A stretch of 64,000 nucleotides of DNA from Thermomonas flagellata (GTDB taxonomy: Bacteria; Pseudomonadota; Gammaproteobacteria; Xanthomonadales; Xanthomonadaceae). The stretch covers positions 38,395-102,394 of the forward strand of contig NZ_JAJOZK010000011.1 of the NCBI RefSeq assembly GCF_022419185.1. The letters are read 5' to 3'. Numbering within the stretch: position 1 is the stretch's first letter; each line of letters starts with the position of its first letter. The notes under the pieces were generated by a model, which was given only the letters and a program-made list of their open reading frames with translations, searched no databases and was not told the origin of the DNA. A program made the position numbers and the translations under genes. This document shows positions 56,001-62,139 of this stretch, piece by piece.

Positions 56001-56335
56001 TGGCGGCGCTGCTGCGCGGCTGGGGCTGCGTGGTGCACGAGGCCGGCGATGGTGCGGCGGCGCTGCAGGTCCAGCAGCAGAGCCCCTGCGCACTGTGGAT
56101 CCTCGACTACCACCTCGACCATGGCGAGGACGGCATCGGCGTGCATGCCCGCCTGTGTGCGATGGCTGGTGCGGTGCCGGCACTGCTGGTCAGCGCCGAC
56201 CGCAGCGGCGAGGTGGCGCGGTTGGCGCAGGAGGCCGGGCTGTCGCTGCTGGCCAAGCCACTGCGCCCGCTGGCGCTGAAGTCGGTGCTCGACCGCCTGC
56301 GCACCGCGGCGGAGGCGACCGCTCAGCGTGCATAG
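53027..56335 (+). CDS. CbrA-like hybrid sensor kinase (transporter domain, PAS, kinase, receiver)
   Basis: A 1102-residue protein that begins with a sodium:solute-symporter-like domain of about thirteen helices; CTSWTFYGTVTQAARYDWPL is typical of CbrA-type sensors. A PAS region follows (ALENMSQGISVVDAQLRLVAWN), a coiled coil, then the kinase core with phospho-accepting His756 in AIGHDLLQPLH, N box NFLANALRYT and G box GQGLGLGLAIARR. The C-terminal receiver has Asp1027 in WILDYHLD and Lys1077 in LLAKPLRP. CbrA relatives sense nutrient status and link histidine or carbon use to a response regulator. No cognate regulator gene lies next to it. ATG 53027 is chosen; ATG 53009 or GTG 52994 would add 6 or 11 residues. 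Confidence 0.9.
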   Translation: MLSAAAVVVAALVWLGLLFGVALYAERHPRVLAPHWRHVYALSLAVYCTSWTFYGTVTQAARYDWPLPPTFVGTLLLYLFGAGALLRLVELARASNATSIADLIATRLGKDAWLAAAITLVAALGLIPYIALQLKAVSMSFSLLTAAAPGASQPPWRDSALYVALLMALFAMLFGTRRASVTEHNRGLVLAMAFESLFKLAAMLALGAFVWFGLQLPATPAPPPRVDAGGFLPLVVLGGLAMFTLPHQFHVGVVECRDPRDVLTARWLFPLYLVLIALPVLPLARAGDALLAGRGVPSDLYVLALPLSQAHAPLALFAFLGGLSAATGMVVVSTLTLSLMIGNHWLAPGLLRGAWGRGGQGDLRADVLLLRRLGIALLMLLAWAYSRHVAGNAALADVGALSFSALATLAPPLAFAVWRPQTPPRAVLLGLLAAFATWLWVLPLPLLLADAAPAWLRHGPFGIAWLAPAELFGLEAFSPLGRAVTASLAVGTALPLLAGGWLRPALQAGSRPLQAEALAAVARRFLPAAQVQALLSGAHPEAAVERALSAVLGASSARVLLDAARRRQPGADLDTVAAIIGEASQDLRFNQRVLEAALENMSQGISVVDAQLRLVAWNRRYADLFGFPPGLLQVGMPIAEASRWALRHVLQVPQQALERALQVRLAHMRAGTSHLSERVFPDGSIIEIRGNPMPGGGFVATFTDVTAFRRAEAELKRSNETLEQRVAERTLLLESAKREAEQANEAKGRFLAAIGHDLLQPLHAAHLFTDALRERGDAEQRRLAAHIGGALEATTDLLTTLLDMSRLEAGGLQPQRRVLPLAEVLEPLVAQFRALAAERGLRLRHVPTRAWVECDPQLLRRVLQNFLANALRYTERGSVLLGVRRMGDRLGIEVHDTGPGIPDAQREAIFEEFRRGEGAPGQGLGLGLAIARRIADLMDTPIGLRSQPGRGSCFCVQVPRRPPPPAPRLPARGLAGLPVLVVDNDAAARAALAALLRGWGCVVHEAGDGAAALQVQQQSPCALWILDYHLDHGEDGIGVHARLCAMAGAVPALLVSADRSGEVARLAQEAGLSLLAKPLRPLALKSVLDRLRTAAEATAQRA

Positions 56336-56595
56336 CCGCGCAGCAACTGCAACAGGCGGTCGGCGCGGGCGGCGCGGCGTGCGGCATCGTCCTCGCCCAC
56401 CACTTCATCGCGCAGGCGCTCGTCCAGCACCTGCATCATCAGCGCCTGCGCCGCCCCGCGCACCGCGGCGATCTGCACCAGGATGTCCTCTGGCGGCGCT
56501 TCGCGTGCGAGCGCGCGCTCGAGCGCCTCGACCTGGCCGGCCAGGATGTGCACGCGGGTGCGCAGGGTGCCGGCAGGGGGATGGGCGACAGTCAT
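56323..56595 (-). CDS. FrmR/CsoR family regulator lacking the metal-binding residues
   Basis: A 90-residue all-helical protein clearly of the FrmR branch: TRVHILAGQVEALERALAREAP and ILVQIAAVRGAAQALMMQVLDERL align without gaps to E. coli FrmR as I remember it. In FrmR, Cys35 reacts with formaldehyde or binds metal together with His60. Here position 35 is Pro and position 60 is Arg, and the whole protein has no Cys. It should still form the tetrameric DNA-binding fold. It is divergent from the ModE-like gene (74 bases between starts) and overlaps the sensor kinase gene by 13 bases tail to tail. It may respond to another ligand or be constitutive. Confidence 0.85.
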   Translation of the reverse strand: MTVAHPPAGTLRTRVHILAGQVEALERALAREAPPEDILVQIAAVRGAAQALMMQVLDERLRDEVVGEDDAARRAARADRLLQLLRGYAR

Positions 56596-56669
56596 GGCAT
56601 GCTCACTGGATCGGATGGGCGATCGCGCGGGCGACCGGGCGATCATCGGACGGAGGGGAGGCAACCGGC

Positions 56670-57050
56670 ATGACCCGGATCAAACCTGTGCAGGTGCGCA
56701 TGAAGCTGCGGCTGGAATTCGCCAACGGGCTGCTGCTCGGACCGGGCAAGGCCGAGCTGCTGGAGGGCATCCGCGAGACCGGCTCGATCGCGGCCGCCGG
56801 GCGGCGCATGAAGATGAGCTACAAGCGCGCCTGGGACCTGGTGGAGGCGATGAACCGCTGCCTGCGCGAACCGGTGGTGCACACCAGCAAGGGCGGCAGC
56901 GGCGGCGGCGGGGCCAGCCTGACCGCCACCGGCGAAGCGGTACTGGCGCACTACCGCCGGCTGGAGGCCGCCGCGACGCAGGCCGCCGCGGCCGAGGTGC
57001 GGGCCTTGCAGCGGCTGCTGCGGGCCGGGGATGGTGGTCACGGGGCGTAG
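56670..57050 (+). CDS. ModE-like winged-helix regulator without molybdate-binding domain
   Basis: A 126-residue regulator with the ModE N-terminal domain: ELLEGIRETGSIAAAGRRM followed by the recognition helix in KMSYKRAWDLVEAMNRCL. GGSGGGGASLTATGEAVLAHYRRLE forms the wing and start of the dimer helix. E. coli ModE has about 260 residues with two TOBE-like molybdate sites; these are absent here. A GGAGGGGAGG ribosome site precedes ATG 56670. The gene is divergent from the FrmR-like gene and overlaps the TonB receptor gene by 13 bases tail to tail. A site fitting the ModE operator lies in that receptor's promoter. Confidence 0.88.
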   Translation: MTRIKPVQVRMKLRLEFANGLLLGPGKAELLEGIRETGSIAAAGRRMKMSYKRAWDLVEAMNRCLREPVVHTSKGGSGGGGASLTATGEAVLAHYRRLEAAATQAAAAEVRALQRLLRAGDGGHGA

Positions 57051-59158
57051 TCGAACTTCAGGTACACGCTGCGTCCCGGCTCCGGGAAGCCCCAGGCCAG
57101 CTCGTACTGGCGATCGCCGAGGTTGCGCGCGCCCAGCGCGACCCGCCAGGCCGGCGTGGCCTGCCATTGCACCTGCAGGTTAGCCAAGGTGTAGCGTCCT
57201 GTACGCAGGTAGCTGCCAGCCGGCCCGTCGCTCCAGCGCGCGCCGGCCTCCTCGAGGCTGGGCGTGACCGTCCAGGCCGGGGCCGGGCGCCAGGTCGCAT
57301 ACAGCAGCAACTGGCGGTCCGGCGTGCCGACCGGGCGGTAATTGGGCTGCAGCGGATCGGTGATGCGGCGGCGCAGGAAGGTCGCATTGCCACCGACCTG
57401 CAGGGTGTCGCCGAGGCGCGCCTCGCCGCCGAGCTCCAGCCCGGTGATGCGGCCATCGCCGACGTTGCGGGTCTGGGTCAGCTGCGGCGGGCCGGGATCG
57501 ACCACCACGGTCTGGATCATGTCGCGCAGCCAGGAGTGGAACAGTGCCGCCTGCAGCCGGCCGGCCGCGCCGAACTGGCGCTGCCAGGACAATTCGAGGT
57601 TGGTGCCGCGCTCGCTGCCCAGATCCGGATTGGGGATGGCGGTGCCGAAGCGGGTGCTGAAGCGCTCGAAATTGGTCGGAAAGCGCGTGCGCGAGGAAAT
57701 GCTGGCACCGAAGCGGGTGTCCGCATCCTGCTGCCAGTACAGTGCAGCCTGTCCGTTCCAGGCATGGCTGCCGCCGGTCGGGTAGGCGAACAGGCCGCGG
57801 CTGCTGCTGTAGTCCTGCGCCAGCTTGACCCGGTTGCTGTCGTAACTGGCGCCGAACACCGCCTCGAGCGCGTCGCCAGCCTGCCAGGTGTCCTCCACCG
57901 CCAGCGACCAGGTGTCCTCGCGACTGCGCTGGAGGGGCTCGCGGAAGCGTAGCGCGGGGTTGGGGTTGGTCGGGCGGTTGACGTTGAACTCGGTATGGCA
58001 GTCGCTGCGCCAGTGCGCGGCCAGCCGCAGCCGGTGCCCCGCTGCCGGCACGAGGCCGAGTTCCACGCTGCCGCCGAGGCTGGTGTCGGCGTAATAGCTG
58101 TTGAAGCGGCCGGGGTTGGACTGGGTGGTGTAGCTGGCGTCGTCGTAGGCCGACAGCACGTTGTCGAAGCGGTTGCGGTAGGCGCGGGTCTTCAGGTAGG
58201 TGCCGCCGTCCCACTGGGTCTGGGTCAAGAGGTACAAGTTGCGGATGTTCCAGTCCGGCCAGTCCCAATAGCTGTTGGGCGGGTTGGGCGGGTTGTTGTA
58301 GACGTTGAGCGGCGCGCCCTTGCGGCCGTCCTGGCGGGTGAAGCTCAGGCTGTATTCGTCGCTGGCATTCGGGGTGAGGCCGAACTTGAGGTTGATCCGG
58401 CTGTCGCGGCTGGCCGAGCGCAGGCGGTCGCCGGGCGGCTGGATCGGCGTGCCGCGGAACCCGTCCGGCAGCCGCCAGTGGTCGCGGTCGAGCACGCTGG
58501 CGCTGGCCTGCGCGTAGAACAATGGCTGCCGGGTGCCGACGGTCGCGCTGCCGTTCCACGCGGCTTCGCGGCCGTCCCCGTCGAATTCCATCCCGCCGCT
58601 GACGCGTGCCTCGAACGGCGCCACCGGCTTGCGGGTGACCAGGTTGATCGCGCCGCCGACCGCGCCGGGGCCGTCGATCACCGACGCATAGCCCTTGTTG
58701 ATCTGCACCTCGGCCAGATCGGTGGTGAGGAAGCGCCGGAAGTCCAGGCGGTTGTCGGCCGGCAGGTAGATGCGCACGCCGTCGATCGACAGCGGCACCT
58801 GCAGGCGGCCATAGCCGCGCACGAAGATGTCGTGCTCGTTGCGGCGGCCGTTGGTGTCCTGGGTGCTGGTCACGCCCGGGGTCAGCTTGACCGCGTCGTC
58901 GAGGGTGAGGGTGTCGAAGGTCCACATCTCGCGCGCGGTGATCAGCGCGTCGTCCACCTCGGCATCGCTCGGGCGGTTGCCGACCACGCTGAGCTGGCCG
59001 AGCGTGAACACGGCATCGCGGCGGGCCTGTTCCTTCGCATCGGAGGCATCGCCGCCGCTGCTGACCGGATCGGCTGCGCGTGCGGGCGGGGCGAAGCTTG
59101 TGGTGGCGGTCAGCGCGATGGCACAGGCAATCGCCAGGTGCCGTAGGCGAAACGGCAT
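57038..59158 (-). CDS. TonB-dependent receptor next to the ModE-like regulator
   Basis: A 706-residue receptor with signal peptide (to about residue 28), a short N-terminal stretch with FTLGQLSVVGNRP as possible TonB box, a plug (LDDAVKLTPGVTSTQD, HDIFVRGYGRLQVPLSIDGVRIYLP, DGPGAVGGAINLVTRKP) and a barrel. The protein ends YLKFDYAP, so the final aromatic residue is two positions from the end. Loops are rich in Asn, Pro and Trp (NNPPNPPNSYWDWPDWN). Its promoter carries a ModE-type operator over the -10 box. The di-haem and periplasmic genes lie upstream on the same strand. The ligand is unknown; a metal or oxyanion chelate is my inference from the operator. Confidence 0.9.
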   Translation of the reverse strand: MPFRLRHLAIACAIALTATTSFAPPARAADPVSSGGDASDAKEQARRDAVFTLGQLSVVGNRPSDAEVDDALITAREMWTFDTLTLDDAVKLTPGVTSTQDTNGRRNEHDIFVRGYGRLQVPLSIDGVRIYLPADNRLDFRRFLTTDLAEVQINKGYASVIDGPGAVGGAINLVTRKPVAPFEARVSGGMEFDGDGREAAWNGSATVGTRQPLFYAQASASVLDRDHWRLPDGFRGTPIQPPGDRLRSASRDSRINLKFGLTPNASDEYSLSFTRQDGRKGAPLNVYNNPPNPPNSYWDWPDWNIRNLYLLTQTQWDGGTYLKTRAYRNRFDNVLSAYDDASYTTQSNPGRFNSYYADTSLGGSVELGLVPAAGHRLRLAAHWRSDCHTEFNVNRPTNPNPALRFREPLQRSREDTWSLAVEDTWQAGDALEAVFGASYDSNRVKLAQDYSSSRGLFAYPTGGSHAWNGQAALYWQQDADTRFGASISSRTRFPTNFERFSTRFGTAIPNPDLGSERGTNLELSWQRQFGAAGRLQAALFHSWLRDMIQTVVVDPGPPQLTQTRNVGDGRITGLELGGEARLGDTLQVGGNATFLRRRITDPLQPNYRPVGTPDRQLLLYATWRPAPAWTVTPSLEEAGARWSDGPAGSYLRTGRYTLANLQVQWQATPAWRVALGARNLGDRQYELAWGFPEPGRSVYLKFDYAP

Positions 59159-59177
59159 GTGGAACCCCCTCGGGTAT

Positions 59178-59201
59178 CGTTATTTACAGAAAAATATATC
59201 G
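59178..59201 (-). promoter_or_regulatory. ModE-box-like operator
   Basis: On the minus strand the site reads CGATATATT, six bases, TAAATAACG. The E. coli ModE consensus is CGnTATATA-N6-TATATAnCG, so each half has one mismatch and the spacer is exact. It lies in an AT-rich island 20 bases before the receptor start and covers the -10 box, a position that fits repression. Confidence 0.7.
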
Positions 59202-59221
59202 GTAATCAGTGTGCCGGGCAA
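59193..59221 (-). promoter_or_regulatory. Sigma70 promoter of the TonB-dependent receptor
   Basis: On the minus strand TTGCCC (59221-59216) and TATATT (59198-59193) are 17 bases apart. The -10 hexamer lies inside the ModE-like operator. The ATG is 34 bases downstream with GAGGGG as ribosome site. Confidence 0.6.
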
Positions 59222-59264
59222 CGACGCATCCACCGTCATGCGCGCAATGGGGGAGGGCCGGGGC

Positions 59265-60587
59265 CTACAGGGTCTGCAGCCAGTCCAGCAGGCGTTCGCG
59301 TTGTGCTGCCGGCAGCGCATCGAAGCGCGCCCGTGCGGCGGCGGCCTGGCCACCGTGCCAGGCGATGGCCTCCTCTAGGCTGCGCGCGCGGCCATCGTGC
59401 AGCAGGCGCAGTGGGCGCTGGCCTTCCAGCGCGGTGCTCATGCCCCACAGCGGGGCGGTGCGCCAGCGGCTGGGCAGCGGGCGTCCGGCGCCGTCGCGGT
59501 CGGCAAGGTCCGGGCCGAGGTCGTGCAGCAGCAGGTCGGTGTAGGCCGGGATCGCGCCGCCGCCGGCCAGCGGCAGGCGCGGGCGGTGGCAGTCGGTGCA
59601 GCCGACGCGGGCGAATAGCGCAGGGGCGTCAGGCAACTGTGCGGCGCGCGCGATCGCCTGTGGCGTGCGCCGCATCGCCTCGCCCTGCTGGAACGCGACC
59701 ACCGCGGCGAACAGGTCCGGGGCGACCTCCGGTGTGCTGCCCTGCGGCGCCGCGCGGCAGGCGGCATCGCCTGGCGCGCAGTCGTCGCTGGCCAGCAGCG
59801 TGTTGGTCAGGCCCATCTCGCGCGCGAACGCAGCGGCGGTCTGGCCGGCGATGTCGGGTTGGGTCGCCTGCCAGCCGAAGCGGCCGAGGCGCCGGCCCTG
59901 TGCGGTGTCGACCCAAGCTGGCGTGCCGCGCACCGCGGCCGGCTGGCGCGCGGGCAGTGCCAGCACCGCGGCCTCGGGCACGCGTTCGAGCAGGCCGCTG
60001 CCGAGCACCGCCGGGGCCAGGCGCGGCATCAGCACCAGGTCCTGCGGCGGCGGAGCGTCCCCGGCGAGGCGCACCGTGTAGGCCGGTACGTGCAGCAGGA
60101 GCGTGCTGCCATCGGCGCGCCGGTAGGCGCGGGGCTGGTAGCGCACGTCGACCTGCGCCTCCACTGCAAAGCCGGCAATGGCGGACGTGTTGAGGAGCCG
60201 GCCGAAGCGGACGTGGCCGGGCGTGATCGTGCCGTCCGGCTGGCGGGTCGCGACCTGCAGCACCAGGTCCGGCGGAACCGGCCCATCGCCCTGCGGGCCG
60301 CGCCCGCGCCGGCGGCTGTTGTGGCAGGCATCGCACGACGCCGCGTCGAACACCGGCCCGAGCCCGGAGCGGCGGCCGCCGCTGCCGGCCGGCATCCAGG
60401 TCGTGTTGAAGACCGCATGCCCGAGGTCGAACTGCGCCTGCGCGGCTGGGGCGAGCGCCTGCCACGGCTGCGGGTCGTGCGCGTCGTCGGCGATCCGCAC
60501 CGGCCGCGTCCCGGCGCCGAGGGCGAGCGCGCTGGCGAGCAGGCCGGCCAGCAACAGGGCGCCTGCGAGCGGCGGGCGAACGCGCAT
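59265..60587 (-). CDS. DUF1111 di-haem c-type cytochrome ('thiol oxidoreductase')
   Basis: A 440-residue exported protein with a signal peptide (to about residue 24) and two haem c motifs, CDACH (85-89) and CTDCH (330-334). GLGPVFDAASCDACHNS and the block RTAPLWGMS to LLHDGRARSLEEAIAWHGG define DUF1111, a family distantly related to MauG and cytochrome c peroxidases and often found in metal-uptake loci. A further Cys pair (270, 277) could form a disulfide. It may oxidise or reduce a metal or a chelator in the periplasm. Its ATG overlaps the stop of the small periplasmic gene before it (TGATG), so those two form one unit. Confidence 0.85.
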   Translation of the reverse strand: MRVRPPLAGALLLAGLLASALALGAGTRPVRIADDAHDPQPWQALAPAAQAQFDLGHAVFNTTWMPAGSGGRRSGLGPVFDAASCDACHNSRRRGRGPQGDGPVPPDLVLQVATRQPDGTITPGHVRFGRLLNTSAIAGFAVEAQVDVRYQPRAYRRADGSTLLLHVPAYTVRLAGDAPPPQDLVLMPRLAPAVLGSGLLERVPEAAVLALPARQPAAVRGTPAWVDTAQGRRLGRFGWQATQPDIAGQTAAAFAREMGLTNTLLASDDCAPGDAACRAAPQGSTPEVAPDLFAAVVAFQQGEAMRRTPQAIARAAQLPDAPALFARVGCTDCHRPRLPLAGGGAIPAYTDLLLHDLGPDLADRDGAGRPLPSRWRTAPLWGMSTALEGQRPLRLLHDGRARSLEEAIAWHGGQAAAARARFDALPAAQRERLLDWLQTL

Positions 60588-61126
60588 CAGCCGTCCGCCG
60601 CCGGCACGATCACTACCCCGACTTCGGCGTCGGCGCCGCCGGCCAGTTGCAGCAGCAGCCGCCCGGCGGGCAGCCGGTAGGCCACGATCTTGTGCACCAG
60701 CGGGCACCCGCGTTGGCCCTGGAAATCGCGCGAGGGGATCACGCGGCCGGCATCCACCACGTCCAGCCAGTGGCCGCTGGTGATCGCGATTCGGTAGTCC
60801 CCGGCGCGCGGTACGTCGAACGCGAGCAGGCCGGCGCGGGCGGCGTCCTCCAGCATCGGCTTGCCGGGACGGGCGGCCAGCCGCACCTGGTCCTGTGCCG
60901 GTAGTTGCACCCGGTAGTGGCGCTCGAGTGCGAGAGTGGGCGCGGTCTGCGCCGTGGCACCGGCAGCGACGGCCAGCGCCGGCGCCTGCAGCAGCGTCAG
61001 CTCACGCTGCACGTCCCATTGGAAGCCGCTGCAGGCGGGCGGCAGCGCGGCCGGCGTGGTGATGTCGGCGGCTCGAACAGCCGGCAGGGCGAACAGGACG
61101 AATAGGAGGGCAGCGGAACGGTGCAT
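60587..61126 (-). CDS. Periplasmic protein of unknown function, coupled to the di-haem gene
   Basis: A 179-residue exported protein. The signal peptide ends near PAVRAAD (about residue 20). The mature part is mostly beta-like, with ACSGFQWDVQRELTLL at the start and FDVPRAGDYRIAITSGHWLDVVDAG and RGCPLVHKIVAYRLPAGRLLLQL later. Two cysteines, one near each end, could form a disulfide. I cannot name the family. The fold could be a small jelly-roll or immunoglobulin-like domain. One base is shared with the di-haem gene, which implies joint function. A weak ModE-like site lies 13 bases before its ATG. Confidence 0.7.
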   Translation of the reverse strand: MHRSAALLFVLFALPAVRAADITTPAALPPACSGFQWDVQRELTLLQAPALAVAAGATAQTAPTLALERHYRVQLPAQDQVRLAARPGKPMLEDAARAGLLAFDVPRAGDYRIAITSGHWLDVVDAGRVIPSRDFQGQRGCPLVHKIVAYRLPAGRLLLQLAGGADAEVGVVIVPAADG

Positions 61127-61138
61127 GGCCGCAGGTTT

Positions 61139-61162
61139 CGATATGGTGCGGCGACTATATCC
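61139..61162 (-). promoter_or_regulatory. Weak second ModE-like site
   Basis: On the minus strand the 24-base site has GGATAT and ATATCG separated by twelve bases. Against the outer part of the ModE consensus (CGnTAT-N12-ATAnCG) only the first base differs, but the inner bases do not fit. Its TATAGT could also serve as a -10 box for the periplasmic gene. Confidence 0.4.
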
Positions 61163-61391
61163 GATCGCGCCCGGGGTGGGTGCAGTCACACCGCAGTTGA
61201 CCGCGCCGCGACCGAGTCCGTAGCATGCGCGACTTTCCCCAGCGTCCCGCCTGCCTTGGACAGTCGAAGCCGATCCCGGAACCTCCGTCGAACCGCCGGT
61301 CCGTGATGTCCGAGGGCCCGTCGGTCGGCGACGGGCCGCGCCGCGCGTGCGCAGCGCCTGCCTACTGTTTCCGTTAGTTGCTTCGGCCTCC

Positions 61392-61413
61392 GGGCGAAGG
61401 GCCGCCTTCGTCC
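61392..61413 (+). other. Leader hairpin before the exported protein gene
   Basis: GGGCGAAGG pairs with CCTTCGTCC in RNA through nine pairs, one of them G-U, closing a GCCG tetraloop. The GGAG ribosome site begins three bases after the stem. The structure could modulate translation of the gene at 61429. Confidence 0.3.
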
Positions 61414-61428
61414 GCCGGAGTGCCGCAC

Positions 61429-62097
61429 ATGCGCCTGCTGCCCTTGCTGATCGCCTCCAGCCTGCTGGCCTATGCCGGGCAGGCGCGCGCCGATGCCAGC
61501 CTGTCCGTGGACGATGCCACCGTGACTCCGCGTGGGCAGTGCCAGCTGGAGTCCTGGCTACGGGAGCGGCCGCGCCTGCGGCTGGCGGAACTGACCAGCG
61601 TGCCGGCCTGCAATCCGCGCGGGATCGAGTACAGCCTGATGCTCAGCCATTTCCCCGCCGCGGCCGGCAGTAACCAGGCCGGGCTGATGCTCAAGCATGT
61701 GTGGGGCGATCTGGACGCCGAGGGCCGCGCCGTGGCGGCCTCGCTGGCGGTGACTCGCACGGCGGGCAGCGGCCACCGGCTCGGCTGGGCCTTCAACCTG
61801 CCGCTGAGCGTGGCGTTGTCGTCGCGCGCCGGCACCCTGCTGCACCTGAACCTTGGCTGGAACCGGCCGGCCGGCAGTCCCGGCAAGGCGATGGGCGGGG
61901 CCGGGCTGGAGCAGCCGCTGGGGCAGGACTGGACCGCGTTCGCGGAAGCTTGGGCCGACCACCACCGCTGGCGGCAGCTCGGGCTGCGCCGCCAGTTCGG
62001 CCCGCGCGTGAGCGTCGACCTGATGGCCGGCCGGCGTTCGGGGCCGCAGCCGGAGACACTGTTCACGCTGGGGCTCAACCTCGCCCAGTCGCCCTGA
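61429..62097 (+). CDS. Exported beta-rich protein, probable small outer-membrane barrel
   Basis: A 222-residue protein with a signal peptide ending near GQARAD (about residue 22). Two cysteines close to the N-terminus (in RGQCQLES and VPACNPRG) could form a disulfide. The remainder alternates polar and hydrophobic residues in short strands (WAFNLPLSVALSS, GTLLHLNLGWNRP, SVDLMAGRRSG, TLFTLGLNLAQSP), as in small outer-membrane barrels, but the last residue is not aromatic. I do not recognise the family. It precedes the ABC permease gene by 42 bases on the same strand and is probably cotranscribed with it. Confidence 0.7.
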   Translation: MRLLPLLIASSLLAYAGQARADASLSVDDATVTPRGQCQLESWLRERPRLRLAELTSVPACNPRGIEYSLMLSHFPAAAGSNQAGLMLKHVWGDLDAEGRAVAASLAVTRTAGSGHRLGWAFNLPLSVALSSRAGTLLHLNLGWNRPAGSPGKAMGGAGLEQPLGQDWTAFAEAWADHHRWRQLGLRRQFGPRVSVDLMAGRRSGPQPETLFTLGLNLAQSP

Positions 62098-62139
62098 GCG
62101 GGGCACGCTGACCCCGCCGCGTCATCGTCGGAGCCGACC

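Larger units (their letters stand above)
61127..61428. other. Divergent intergenic region of 302 bases
   Basis: No gene is supported here. It holds the weak ModE-like site near the left end, a perfect nine-base hairpin at 61315-61337 (GGCCCGTCG with CGACGGGCC), a TACTGT element at 61363-61368 that may be the -10 box of the rightward gene, and a second strong hairpin directly before that gene's ribosome site. Confidence 0.5.
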
